Source of the DNA: UBA3069 sp050633465
GTDB taxonomy: Bacteria > Pseudomonadota > Alphaproteobacteria > Rhodobacterales > Rhodobacteraceae
Assembly: GCA_050633465.1 (NCBI GenBank)
Contig: JBOEGO010000015.1
Coordinates: 62,001-126,000, forward strand
Length of the DNA stretch: 64,000 nt
Direction: 5' to 3'
Below the pieces are notes generated by a model. It made no database searches. It was given only the letters and a program-made list of their open reading frames with translations, and was not told where the DNA came from. The position numbers and the translations under genes were made by a program. Numbering within the stretch: position 1 is the first letter of the stretch; each line of letters starts with the position of its first letter. Shown piece by piece: positions 35,097 through 43,660 of the stretch.

Positions 35097-35489
35097 ATGA
35101 CCTTGTTGGACGAAGCCCTGCGTGTGCGTGAAAACGCCTATGCGCCCTATTCGAATTTCAAGGTCGGGGCGGCCCTGCGCACCAAATCCGGCGCGGTGTT
35201 CGTGGGCTGCAACGCCGAAAACGTGGCCTATCCCGAAGGGACCTGCGCCGAAGCGGGCGCCATCGCCGCCATGTGCGCAGCGGGCGAGCGCGATCTGGCG
35301 GAAATCTGGGTGCTGGCGGACAGCCCACACCCGACCACGCCCTGCGGGGGGTGCCGTCAGAAGATTGCCGAATTCGCCGATGCGGACACCGTTATCGTGA
35401 TGCGCACGATTGACGGGATTGAACTGCGGATGAATATATCCGAGCTGCTGCCCGGTGCCTTTGAAAAATCCCATATGGACAACGTGTAA
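35097..35489 (+). CDS. cdd: cytidine deaminase
   Basis: Hydrolyses cytidine/deoxycytidine to uridine/deoxyuridine. 130 residues, the small tetrameric form. Zinc ligands Cys50, Cys83 and Cys86, with catalytic Glu52, are present in the motifs TCAEAGAI and PCGGCRQ. The substrate Asn/Glu of VGCNAENVAY is also present. AAAAGGA precedes the ATG at 35097. It is the first gene of a five-gene nucleoside salvage operon (cdd-deoA-deoB-add-upp); deoA begins 4 nt after its stop. Confidence 0.94.
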   Translation: MTLLDEALRVRENAYAPYSNFKVGAALRTKSGAVFVGCNAENVAYPEGTCAEAGAIAAMCAAGERDLAEIWVLADSPHPTTPCGGCRQKIAEFADADTVIVMRTIDGIELRMNISELLPGAFEKSHMDNV

Positions 35490-35493
35490 CCCC

Positions 35494-36798
35494 ATGGATG
35501 CCCGTGCAATAATCGTAAAGCTGCGCGAAGGCGTGGCGCCAAGTGACGTGGAATTATCATGGTTTGCCAAGGGATTGGCCGATGGCCGCGTGTCGGATGC
35601 GCAGGCGGGGGCCTTTGCCATGGCGGCGCTGTTGAACGGCATGGGCGATGCGGGGCGCGTGTCCCTGACCCGCGCCATGCGCGATTCCGGCAAGGTGCTG
35701 GAATGGGCCATGGATGCCCCCGTGATCGACAAACACTCCACCGGCGGGGTGGGCGATTGCGTGTCGCTGATTTTGGCCCCTGCAATGGCCGCATGTGGGG
35801 CCTATGTGCCGATGATTTCCGGGCGCGGTTTGGGCCACACTGGCGGCACATTGGACAAAATGGAATCTATCCCCGGCCTGCGCTCCGATCTGGACGAGGC
35901 GCGGTTTCGCGCCGTGGTGGCGCAGGCGGGGGCGGCAATTGTCGCCGCATCGGGCGACATCGCGCCGGCTGACAAACGGCTTTATGCGATCCGCGATGTG
36001 ACCGGAACGGTCGAAAGTCTGGACCTGATCACCGCCTCTATTCTGTCAAAAAAGCTGGCGGCGGGGCTGGACGGGTTGGTGCTGGACGTGAAGCTGGGCA
36101 GTGGCGCGTTTATGAAAAATCACGCCGATGCGGTGGGGTTGGCGCGGGCATTGGTTGATACCGCCAATGCGGCGGGTTGCCCGACGCGGGCGTTGATTTC
36201 CGATATGAATCAACCGCTTGCCCCCGCATTGGGCAACGCGTTAGAGGTCGCGACATCCATGCGAGTGCTCTGCGGAGAGGCCGAAGGGCGGCTGTTTGCA
36301 TTGACGATGAACCTTGGCGGGGTGGCCTTGGCCGCCGCAGGTTTGGCCGTGGACGATGCCGCGGGCGAGGCGATGATCGCGGCCAGTATCCGTGATGGCC
36401 GCGCCGCTGAACAATTCGGGCGCATGGTCGCGGCGCAGGGTGGCCCGGTGCAATTCACCGACATGTGGCAACGGTTCCTGCCAGAATCCCCTGTGATCCG
36501 CGAAATCACTGCGCAATCAGCGGGTTACGTGGCAGCGATGGACGGGCAGGCATTGGGCCTGTCGGTGGTGGAGCTGGGCGGCGGGCGGCAGGTTGAAAAC
36601 GACGTGGTGGACCCTGCCGTGGGCCTGTCGGACATGGTTGAACTGGGGCAATGGATCGACAAGGGGCAGCCCCTGGCCCGCGTTCATGCGGCGCGCAACG
36701 GGGCGGCGGAACAGGCAGTCAAACAGGTGCGTGCGGCCATCACACTGGCGGAAAAAGCTCCCGAATTGCCGCCCTTGATCCATGAAAGGGTCGGTTGA
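35494..36798 (+). CDS. deoA: thymidine phosphorylase
   Basis: 434 residues. It splits thymidine/deoxyuridine with phosphate to base + deoxyribose-1-phosphate. The phosphate-site motif KHSTGGVGD (about residues 79-87), SGRGLGHTGGTLDKMESIPG and the catalytic-loop DVKLGSGAFMK segment mark the TP/PyNP family; the absence of an extra N-terminal domain fits the DeoA length class. The ATG at 35494 lies 4 nt after cdd. Its TGA shares a base with the deoB ATG. It feeds deoB with sugar phosphate and upp with base. Confidence 0.94.
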   Translation: MDARAIIVKLREGVAPSDVELSWFAKGLADGRVSDAQAGAFAMAALLNGMGDAGRVSLTRAMRDSGKVLEWAMDAPVIDKHSTGGVGDCVSLILAPAMAACGAYVPMISGRGLGHTGGTLDKMESIPGLRSDLDEARFRAVVAQAGAAIVAASGDIAPADKRLYAIRDVTGTVESLDLITASILSKKLAAGLDGLVLDVKLGSGAFMKNHADAVGLARALVDTANAAGCPTRALISDMNQPLAPALGNALEVATSMRVLCGEAEGRLFALTMNLGGVALAAAGLAVDDAAGEAMIAASIRDGRAAEQFGRMVAAQGGPVQFTDMWQRFLPESPVIREITAQSAGYVAAMDGQALGLSVVELGGGRQVENDVVDPAVGLSDMVELGQWIDKGQPLARVHAARNGAAEQAVKQVRAAITLAEKAPELPPLIHERVG

Positions 36799-38009
36799 TG
36801 GCGCGGGCATTTCTGGTGGTGATCGACAGTGTCGGCATCGGCGGCGCACCGGATGCGGCGCGGTTCTTCAACGGCGGTCTGCCCGATACAGGCGCGAATA
36901 CGCTGGCCCATATCGCGCAGGAATGCGCGGCGGGGCGGGCAGATGTGGGGCGCAACGGCCCATTGCACCTGCCCACGCTGGATGCATTGGGATTGGGTGC
37001 GGCCTGCCGTCTGGCCAGCGGGGCGAATGTGCCGGGCCTGAGCGCCACGCCCAAAGGCATCTGGGGGGCCGCGACCGAGGTGTCGATGGGCAAGGATACG
37101 CCCTCGGGGCACTGGGAAATTGCGGGCGTTCCGGTGCCATGGGATTGGCACTATTTCCCCGATGAAAACCCCGCCTTCCCCTTGGATATAATGGAAAAAG
37201 TGGCGATTGTGGCGCAAACAGGCGGCACATTGTTCAACCGCCACGGATCGGGCACGGATGTTCTGGCGCAAGAGGGCGCGCGCCACATGAAAACCGGCTG
37301 GCCGATCTGCTATACCTCGGCGGACAGCGTGTTCCAGATCGCAGCCCACGAGGCGCATTTCGGGCTGGACCGCTTGCTGGACCTATGCGCCGAAATCGCG
37401 CCGACCCTGCATGCGATGCGGGTGGGGCGGGTGATTGCACGCCCCTTTGTCGGGTCGGTTGACGCCGGATTTACCCGCACCGCCAACCGCCATGATTACG
37501 CCATCGCGCCGCCCGCGCCGACCCTGTGCGATTGGGTGCAGGGCGCGGGGCGGCAGGTGCATGGCGTCGGGAAAATCGGTGATATTTTCTCGATGCGGGG
37601 TATTTCGGATGTGGCTAAGGGGCCGGATGCGGAACTGATGCAACATCTGGCACGACTGGTGGAGGAGGCAGAGGACGGCAGCCTGACATTTGCCAATTTT
37701 GTGGAATTCGACAGCCTGTATGGCCATCGCCGCGATGTGACCGGCTATGCCTGCGCGTTGGAATGGTTCGATGCGCAGATTGCGCAGATTCTGCCGCAGT
37801 TGCGCAGCGATGACATGTTGCTGATCACCGCCGATCATGGCAATGACCCCACATGGCAGGGCACCGATCACACCCGCGAAAGGGTGCCGGTTTTGATCGC
37901 GGGGCGTGGCGCGGGGGAACTGGGGCAGGTGGCATTTGCCGACATCGCCGCCAGCATCGCGGCGCATCTGGGGGTGCCATCGCAAGGGCCGGGCAGGAGC
38001 TTTATCTGA
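36798..38009 (+). CDS. deoB: phosphopentomutase
   Basis: 403 residues of the alkaline-phosphatase-like metalloenzyme family. It converts (deoxy)ribose-1-phosphate to the 5-phosphate. The N-terminal metal motif VVIDSVGIGGAPDA, the phosphothreonine-site context PDTGANTLAHIA, KDTPSGHWEI and the C-terminal DHGNDPTWQGTDHTRE ligand cluster are intact. Start and stop overlap deoA and add by single bases (TGATG junctions), so translation is coupled along the operon. Confidence 0.95.
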   Translation: MARAFLVVIDSVGIGGAPDAARFFNGGLPDTGANTLAHIAQECAAGRADVGRNGPLHLPTLDALGLGAACRLASGANVPGLSATPKGIWGAATEVSMGKDTPSGHWEIAGVPVPWDWHYFPDENPAFPLDIMEKVAIVAQTGGTLFNRHGSGTDVLAQEGARHMKTGWPICYTSADSVFQIAAHEAHFGLDRLLDLCAEIAPTLHAMRVGRVIARPFVGSVDAGFTRTANRHDYAIAPPAPTLCDWVQGAGRQVHGVGKIGDIFSMRGISDVAKGPDAELMQHLARLVEEAEDGSLTFANFVEFDSLYGHRRDVTGYACALEWFDAQIAQILPQLRSDDMLLITADHGNDPTWQGTDHTRERVPVLIAGRGAGELGQVAFADIAASIAAHLGVPSQGPGRSFI

Positions 38010-39001
38010 TGGACGACCAAGAGCCGATCAACTGGGCCGCGATCCCCAAGGTCGAATTGCATCACCATCTGGAAGGGGCGGCAAACCCACGCCTGATCCG
38101 CGCCATGGCGCAGGAAAAGCGTATCAATATCAATGGTGTGTTCGATGAGCAGGGGCATTATGCCTATGCCGGTTTCCCCGAATTTCTGAATGTTTACGAG
38201 GCCGCGACCAGTGTTCTGAAAACCCCCGGGGATTACGCCCGCCTGACCCGCGATGTGTTGCAAGAGGCAGCAGAGCAAGGCGTGATATATCTGGAAACAT
38301 TTCTATCGCCGGATTTCTGTGGTGGGCGCGATCTGTCGGCATGGCGCGAGTATCTGGCCGCGATAGAAGAGGCCGCAGCAGAAATGGAAAGCACCATAAC
38401 CCTGCGCGGCATCGTCACCTGCATCCGCCATTTCGGCCCTGACAAGGCGAAACAAGCCGCCCGCTGCGCCGCCGAAACCGCCGGCGATTTCATTGTCGGT
38501 TACGGCATGGCGGGGGATGAAACCATGGGCCGCCCGCGTGATTTCGCATGGGGGTTCGATTGCGCCCGCGAGGCCGGGTTGCACCTGACCGCCCATGCCG
38601 GTGAATGGGGCGATGCCCGCATGATCCGCGACACTATGTATGATTTGCGGGTGCAGCGCATCGGCCACGGGGTGCGCGCCATCGAGGATGCGAAACTGGT
38701 CACCTATCTGGCCGACAGCGGTATGGTGCTGGAAATTTGCCCGGCCTCCAACGTTGCATTGGGGGTTTATCCAGAAATATCCGCCCATCCGATTGCGCGC
38801 CTGCGCGATGCGGGGGTAAAGGTGACCATATCCACCGACGACCCGCCGTTCTTTCACACGGATATGAGCGCGGAATACGCCGCCCTGTCACAGGCGTTTG
38901 GTTGGGGGATTGATGATTTCAAGGCGATGAACGCCACCGCGATCGAGGCCGCATTCTGCGACGATACCACCCGCAGGCGCATCGCGAAACGACTGGAGTA
39001 G
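38009..39001 (+). CDS. add: adenosine deaminase
   Basis: 330 residues. It hydrolyses adenosine/deoxyadenosine to (deoxy)inosine using zinc in a TIM barrel. The metal ligands are in KVELHHHLEGA (His18, His20), followed by the TAHAGEWG motif (His and catalytic Glu), IGHGVRA and TDDPPFFHT (two Asp). It could in principle be an adenine deaminase or related enzyme, but HAGE with the TDDP form fits ADA-type. It overlaps deoB by one base, and upp begins 4 nt downstream. Confidence 0.88.
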   Translation: MDDQEPINWAAIPKVELHHHLEGAANPRLIRAMAQEKRININGVFDEQGHYAYAGFPEFLNVYEAATSVLKTPGDYARLTRDVLQEAAEQGVIYLETFLSPDFCGGRDLSAWREYLAAIEEAAAEMESTITLRGIVTCIRHFGPDKAKQAARCAAETAGDFIVGYGMAGDETMGRPRDFAWGFDCAREAGLHLTAHAGEWGDARMIRDTMYDLRVQRIGHGVRAIEDAKLVTYLADSGMVLEICPASNVALGVYPEISAHPIARLRDAGVKVTISTDDPPFFHTDMSAEYAALSQAFGWGIDDFKAMNATAIEAAFCDDTTRRRIAKRLE

Positions 39002-39004
39002 ACC

Positions 39005-39637
39005 ATGACCAAGCACCTGACCGTAGTTGACCACCCGCTGGTGCAGCACAAGCTGACATTGATGCGCGACAAGGATACCTCGACCGCGGTGTTCCGCCAG
39101 TTGTTGCGTGAAATCAGCCAGTTGCTGGCCTATGAGGTGACACGCGCCCTGCCGATGACCACCAAATCCATCGACACGCCGATGTGCGAAATGGACGCCC
39201 CCGTGCTAAAGGGCAAAAAGCTGGCGCTGGTGTCGATCCTGCGGGCGGGCAACGGGTTGCTGGACGGTGTGCTGGAGCTGATCCCATCGGCCCGTGTCGG
39301 GTTTGTCGGGCTTTACCGGGACGAGCAAACCCTGCAACCCGTGCAATATTACTGCAAACTGCCCGAAAGCCTGGAGGATCGGTTGGTGATTGCCGTTGAT
39401 CCGATGCTGGCCACGGGCAATTCATCGGCTGCGGCGATTGATCTTTTGAAACAATCGGGCGCGAAAAATATCCGGTTTTTGTGCCTTTTGGCCTCTCCCG
39501 AGGGGGTGGCCCGCATGAAAGAGGCGCACCCCGATGTGCCCATCGTCACCGCGTCGCTGGACAAGTGTTTGAACGACAAGGGATATATTGTTCCGGGACT
39601 AGGTGATGCGGGTGACCGGATGTTTGGCACCAAATAG
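39005..39637 (+). CDS. upp: uracil phosphoribosyltransferase
   Basis: 210 residues. It makes UMP from uracil and PRPP. The full-length family start is MTKHLTVVDHPLVQHKLTLM, with the flexible SILRAGNGLLDG segment, the PRPP loop VDPMLATGNSSAAAIDLLK and the C-terminal uracil pocket YIVPGLGDAGDRMFGTK. It is the last gene of the salvage operon, taking the uracil released by upstream enzymes. The next gene starts 66 nt later with its own ribosome-binding site. Confidence 0.96.
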   Translation: MTKHLTVVDHPLVQHKLTLMRDKDTSTAVFRQLLREISQLLAYEVTRALPMTTKSIDTPMCEMDAPVLKGKKLALVSILRAGNGLLDGVLELIPSARVGFVGLYRDEQTLQPVQYYCKLPESLEDRLVIAVDPMLATGNSSAAAIDLLKQSGAKNIRFLCLLASPEGVARMKEAHPDVPIVTASLDKCLNDKGYIVPGLGDAGDRMFGTK

Positions 39638-39703
39638 GCTGTGATGGCTTTACTCGGGGGGAGCTTCGTGTAAATGTGGCGCAACATTTGTGTGGGGGCA
39701 CTG

Positions 39704-41209
39704 ATGAAGCTGACAAGAATAGTTGCATTTTTCGTATTGGCCGCCGGTATCGGCATGAACGGATTGAACGCAAAGACGTTGCGATCCGCCGATGGACCGG
39801 CGGAATTTCCGCCTGCGTCCTACAAGGGCAGCCAATATGTAGACAGCCGTGGCTGTGTGTTCATTCGCGCAGGCATTGACGGCAATGTCACATGGGTTCC
39901 GCGTGTGTCGCGGTCGCGCCAGCAATTGTGCGGCGCTGCGCCGTCGATCGGTGCCGGTCAGGCGGTGCAGACCGCCGCAGCCGCGCCAAGCAAGGCCGTG
40001 ATGCTGCCCGATCCTGATCCGGACAAGGCCGATGCAAAACCCGCCCCCTTGGCGGTGATTGCAAAACCCAAACCCGTGACAAAGCCCAAGCCGCCTGTCG
40101 TGGCCCGGGCTGTTGCCCCCGCGCCGCGTCCTGCGCCATTGTTGCAACGCAAGCCGATGAAGACCGTGGCCTCGATCACGACTGCGCCGAAAATCGGACA
40201 GGCCGCGCGCCCCATGGCGGTGCAACCTGTCGCGCCGCGCCGGATGATCGTGCCGCAAACGATGCAGGCCGCTGCGCCTGTGCGGCGGACGCCGGTTGTG
40301 CCCGGTGCGCGGGTCGCGACAACGTCGTTGGGCGGTGGCTGTGCGGGGCTGTCGCCCTATGCGCAGCAATCGCTGGCCGGTGTGCGCGGTGCGCGTTGCG
40401 GGCCGCAGGGCACGGCCCCCGTGTCCGGCACCTATTCCGCCAGTCACTATGGCAATGTGGCAGGTCAGGCCGCCGCGATTGCGGGCGGTTCGGCCCATGT
40501 TTCGCATGTCACGCCGCATACCCGCGTTGCGCCCAAACATGTCTATGAACAGCAGGCGCAATCGGTGGATGTGGGGCGGGTTCCCAACGGGTATCGCCGC
40601 GTCTGGACCGACGATCGCCTGAACAACAAACGCGCCCATCAAACGCTGGAAGGCCGCGCCCTGATGGAGCAACGCTGGACCCGCACGGTGCCGCGCAGGT
40701 TGAAACCCATGTCAGATGCACGCCCCGGATTTAACCCCGATGCGGTGTATCCAACGGCCAATGCGGTGACGCGCAACAGCGGTTTCTTTAGCAACAACAA
40801 AGGTCTGACTGTTCGCACAGGGCCGCAGGCGCAATCGCCAGTGGGCCATTCTGTGGGCAGTTCCGGCAGCCGCACCTATGTGTCGTCGAAATCGGTGCGC
40901 AAGGCAGCGCCCGTTGCCGCGCCCAAGGCCGCAGCCGTCAAACCCAACCGTGCCACCCCGAAACCTGCGGCCCGCGCACCAGCCGGACACCGCTATGTTC
41001 AGGTCGGTGCCTTTGCGTCGGATGCGGCGGCACGCAGTGCCATTTCGCGGTTGCATGGTGCTGGATTGGCGGTGCGCAAAAAGGTTGTGAACAAAAACGG
41101 CAAGCAGTTGCAGGTCATCGTAACCGGCCCCTATCGCACCTCTGCCGAGTTGGGCAAAGCGTTAAGCCGCGCCCGCCGTGCAGGGTTTGGTGGCGCATTT
41201 ACGCACTGA
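39704..41209 (+). CDS. SPOR-domain envelope protein
   Basis: 501 residues. A signal peptide (MKLTRIVAFFVLAAGIGMNG ... LNAKT) is followed by a short conserved N-terminal domain (YKGSQYVDSRGCVFIRAGID). A long Ala/Pro/Lys-rich disordered region comes next, and a C-terminal SPOR domain (GHRYVQVGAFASDAAARSAI to the end) binds septal peptidoglycan lacking stem peptides. It is likely periplasmic or outer-membrane and recruited to the division site. The ATG at 39704 was chosen over 39674 because the signal peptide begins there and GGGGG is 6 nt upstream. A terminator follows. Confidence 0.85.
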   Translation: MKLTRIVAFFVLAAGIGMNGLNAKTLRSADGPAEFPPASYKGSQYVDSRGCVFIRAGIDGNVTWVPRVSRSRQQLCGAAPSIGAGQAVQTAAAAPSKAVMLPDPDPDKADAKPAPLAVIAKPKPVTKPKPPVVARAVAPAPRPAPLLQRKPMKTVASITTAPKIGQAARPMAVQPVAPRRMIVPQTMQAAAPVRRTPVVPGARVATTSLGGGCAGLSPYAQQSLAGVRGARCGPQGTAPVSGTYSASHYGNVAGQAAAIAGGSAHVSHVTPHTRVAPKHVYEQQAQSVDVGRVPNGYRRVWTDDRLNNKRAHQTLEGRALMEQRWTRTVPRRLKPMSDARPGFNPDAVYPTANAVTRNSGFFSNNKGLTVRTGPQAQSPVGHSVGSSGSRTYVSSKSVRKAAPVAAPKAAAVKPNRATPKPAARAPAGHRYVQVGAFASDAAARSAISRLHGAGLAVRKKVVNKNGKQLQVIVTGPYRTSAELGKALSRARRAGFGGAFTH

Positions 41210-41234
41210 ACTGATCCAGCCAATCATCCATCTG

Positions 41235-41267
41235 GAAAAGCCCCGTCCAATTGGCGGGGCTTTTTTC
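41235..41267 (+). terminator. strong bidirectional terminator
   Basis: GAAAAGCCCCG pairs with CGGGGCTTTTTTC around a 9-nt loop; A-run on the left, T-run on the right. It serves the SPOR gene and the convergent gene ending at 41290. Confidence 0.9.
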
Positions 41268-41289
41268 CATCTGGCGCAATGGGGTTCAT

Positions 41290-42321
41290 TCAGTTGCCGC
41301 AGATGCCCTGCAACCGCAACCAATCGGCATCGGGCAGAACCGGCTGGCCGGGTGGGGTGGCGGCATAGGGGTCGCCCTCGATCAGGGGCAGGGTGGTTTC
41401 GCCGGTCAGATCACGGGCATAGGCATAGGGGGCCGAACGCACGCCCGCCTCGGCGAACCGTGCCAGAATGGCCTGATCCGATGCCGGGGTCACGGGGCTG
41501 GCCAGCAGGACCTCGGCATAGGATTTCAATGCGTCCTCTGGCAGTGACCCCGTGGTGACCAATTGAAACGTGGCCCGCAGGGGGACGTGATCCAACAGGT
41601 GACGCAGCGGGTCGTCGCGCAGGGCGCGGGCCTGCTCGGCTAGGATGAAACCAGCCACGACATCAGGTTCGTCGTGGTCCTCGATCAAGCCGCGCCCGAT
41701 CAGGGTCATGCGGCCCGGCAGACGCAAGGCCCCGTTCAACCCGTCACGCAGGACCACCAAACGCGGCGCAGGTCCGCGGGCAGGGCGCAGCCGTTCCGAC
41801 AATCGGGTCAGGGCCGTCAGGGCATATTCGTCGCGGCAGGGCGCGCCGGTCAGGCGTTGCAGTTCGGGCAGCAATGCATTGCTGATTTCAACCCGCTTGA
41901 CCCCCGGCACCACCTTTTGCGCGTAATCCTTTAGTGCGCCGGGCACCCAGAACACGGCAAGCGCGGCGACAGCGGCAAAGCTGACCCCGAATGCCAGCAG
42001 GCGCAAACGCCCGGGGTGCGGGCGGCGGCGTTCAATCGCATTGCGCAGCTTTTCGATGCCTTCGACCATTTCCGCCCCGTCCGCACCGATTTCCAGCGTC
42101 TCTTCGGGGTCGCCATCGGGGTGATAGATCGCTGGCATCCGGCCCGGATTGGCGCGTTGCACTGCGGCCAGCGACCAATGGGTCAGGGCGCGGTCGTTCA
42201 GGTCGGAAATCACCAGCGTGGCATCGCCAAGTGATACGATCACCTCGCGTCGTTGGCCTTCGGCTCCGGCCCGCCAGAGGGCGGTTGCCTCTAGCCGCTG
42301 ATACTTGGTTAATGCGGTCAT
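41290..42321 (-). CDS. conserved single-pass membrane protein, function unknown
   Basis: 343 residues. The N-terminal 95 (ATALWRAGAEGQRREVIVSL ... SLAAVQRANPG) form a small PH-like or beta-rich domain. One membrane helix follows (LLAFGVSFAAVAALAVFWVP). The 210-residue exported part (VEISNALLPELQRLTGAPCR, LVVLRDGLNGALRLPGRMTL, DEPDVVAGFILAEQARALRD) recalls degenerate M48-type membrane metalloproteases. There a HExxH helix would be expected; here the matching stretch lacks His, so any protease activity is doubtful. It is monocistronic, behind a terminator. Confidence 0.6.
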   Translation of the reverse strand: MTALTKYQRLEATALWRAGAEGQRREVIVSLGDATLVISDLNDRALTHWSLAAVQRANPGRMPAIYHPDGDPEETLEIGADGAEMVEGIEKLRNAIERRRPHPGRLRLLAFGVSFAAVAALAVFWVPGALKDYAQKVVPGVKRVEISNALLPELQRLTGAPCRDEYALTALTRLSERLRPARGPAPRLVVLRDGLNGALRLPGRMTLIGRGLIEDHDEPDVVAGFILAEQARALRDDPLRHLLDHVPLRATFQLVTTGSLPEDALKSYAEVLLASPVTPASDQAILARFAEAGVRSAPYAYARDLTGETTLPLIEGDPYAATPPGQPVLPDADWLRLQGICGN

Positions 42322-42416
42322 ATGCCTGTCGCTGCTGTGGGCGCTGCTGCGCCTCTTTCGGGGGCAGGTTAGCAGGGCGCGGGCGGCGCGGCAATCGTGA
42401 CGGGGCGCATCACATC

Positions 42417-43028
42417 CTATGCGGGTGGCATCAGAATAGGCAGGTGGTGCAGGGCGCGGGTGGCGCGGGTTTGGATCTGTTCATCGCTCAGGGCGGGCAA
42501 ACGTCCGATCATGCGGCGCACCTGTAAATCGCCAATCAGCAGGTTCAGGTATAATTCAGCCGCATCAGCAGTGTTATCAAACCCAAGCGCGCCGATATCG
42601 CGGGCGCGTTCCAGCAATTGTGCGATCATGGGCAGGATGGTGTCGCGCCCTGCCTCGGATATGGCGGCGCCCAATTCGCCGCTGCCATCCGCCGCTGCCG
42701 CGCGGTTCAGCGCGATGGCGCGGTCCCCCGTCAGCAGGGCCAGCAACAGCGTGCTGATCCGCGCCAGTGATTGCATCGGGTCCGTGCCCTGCCCAAGTGC
42801 GGCCTGCAGGGTGTCGCGCACCCCGTCGGCATTGCGCGCCACAAGGCTGCGAAACAGCGACAGCTTGTCACCATACCAATTATACAGGGTTTCGTTCGAT
42901 GCCTTGGCCCGTTTCGCGATCATCAGGATCGAGGTCTGGGCATAACCCTTTTCCGCCAGCAGGGACAGCGCGGCCTCTTCGATCTGATGGCGGCGCAGTT
43001 GTTTTTTGTCGCTGATGGTTTCGGGCAT
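42417..43028 (-). CDS. TetR/AcrR-family transcriptional regulator
   Basis: 203 residues. N-terminal HTH (residues about 12-60): RRHQIEEAALSLLAEKGYAQ, TSILMIAKRAKASNETLYNW, YGDKLSLFRSLV, the classic TetR recognition helix ending with NWYGDK. The C-terminal ligand domain is all helical. It is divergent from the DUF1772-type gene, and the shared gap has two matching inverted repeats (CCGTAA-N6-TTACGG and a variant) that are probably its operators, implying autorepression and control of the neighbour. The ligand is unknown. Confidence 0.9.
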   Translation of the reverse strand: MPETISDKKQLRRHQIEEAALSLLAEKGYAQTSILMIAKRAKASNETLYNWYGDKLSLFRSLVARNADGVRDTLQAALGQGTDPMQSLARISTLLLALLTGDRAIALNRAAAADGSGELGAAISEAGRDTILPMIAQLLERARDIGALGFDNTADAAELYLNLLIGDLQVRRMIGRLPALSDEQIQTRATRALHHLPILMPPA

Positions 43029-43059
43029 GGCGCGGCCTTTTCAACGGGGTTGACGTAAG

Positions 43060-43105
43060 CCGTAACCTGAATTACGGATATGCGCAACCGTAATATGAAT
43101 TACTT
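43060..43105. promoter_or_regulatory. twin TetR-type operators
   Basis: CCGTAAcctgaaTTACGG (43060-43077) is a perfect 6-nt dyad. CCGTAAtatgaaTTACTT (43088-43105) repeats it with two mismatches, 28 nt on. Both lie between the divergent TetR and DUF1772 genes. TTGACG at 43050-43055 may be a -35 element partly covered by the first site. Confidence 0.65.
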
Positions 43106-43123
43106 ATTTTTCAGGAGGCGAAA

Positions 43124-43621
43124 ATGCCATCACTGACCAACCGCGTCATGCCGATTATGTCACTTGTCTTTGCCGGGGGGATTTTCGGATTTTTCTATGC
43201 TTGGGTTTGTTCGACCATGTGGGGGCTGGATGCAATCGACCCACGTGTGGCGATCCGCGCTATGCAGGGCATGAACGCATCCGTGCGCAACGGCGTGTTT
43301 TTTCCCGCGTTTTTCCTGACACCCGTGGTGCTGGGCCTTACGGCGGTATTGCTGCGTATCAGCGGGCAGGGGCGCGCGGCGCTGTGGTTTGGCGCGGGCG
43401 CGCTGATCTATCTGTGCGGCGGGTTGTTCCTGACGGCCAGCATCAACGTCCCCATGAACGAGGCATTGGCAAAGCTGACCGTGCCCGATGATATCGACGC
43501 GGCGCGGGAAATCTGGGTCGAATACTCGCAGCCTTGGCAGGTTTATAATATCACGCGGACCCTGTTTTCAGGGTTGGCATTGGTATTGGCGGGCATCGGC
43601 ACCCTGGCGGTGCGGCGCTGA
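43124..43621 (+). CDS. DUF1772-type four-helix membrane protein
   Basis: 165 residues with four helices: IMSLVFAGGIFGFFYAWVC, FFPAFFLTPVVLGLTAVLL, ALWFGAGALIYLCGGLFLT and TLFSGLALVLAGIGTLAV. The short conserved NVPMNEALAKL ... WVEYSQPWQVYNITR stretch is the DUF1772 (anthrone-oxygenase-like) signature. Some relatives are oxygenases of aromatic polyketides; the activity here is unknown. AGGAGG precedes the ATG. It is controlled, by position, by the divergent TetR. A GC-rich hairpin follows its stop. Confidence 0.75.
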   Translation: MPSLTNRVMPIMSLVFAGGIFGFFYAWVCSTMWGLDAIDPRVAIRAMQGMNASVRNGVFFPAFFLTPVVLGLTAVLLRISGQGRAALWFGAGALIYLCGGLFLTASINVPMNEALAKLTVPDDIDAAREIWVEYSQPWQVYNITRTLFSGLALVLAGIGTLAVRR

Positions 43622-43630
43622 TATGGCAGC

Positions 43631-43652
43631 GGCCCGCCATATGCGGCGGGCC
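43631..43652. terminator. GC-rich hairpin between convergent genes
   Basis: GGCCCGCC-ATATGC-GGCGGGCC, a perfect 8-nt stem between the DUF1772 gene and the acyl-CoA synthetase. There is no T-run, so termination may need Rho or be weak. Confidence 0.45.
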
Positions 43653-43660
43653 GTGCGCTG

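Noticed and set aside
41290..42321. M48 metalloprotease call
   Set aside because: The HExxH zinc motif is absent at the matching helix.
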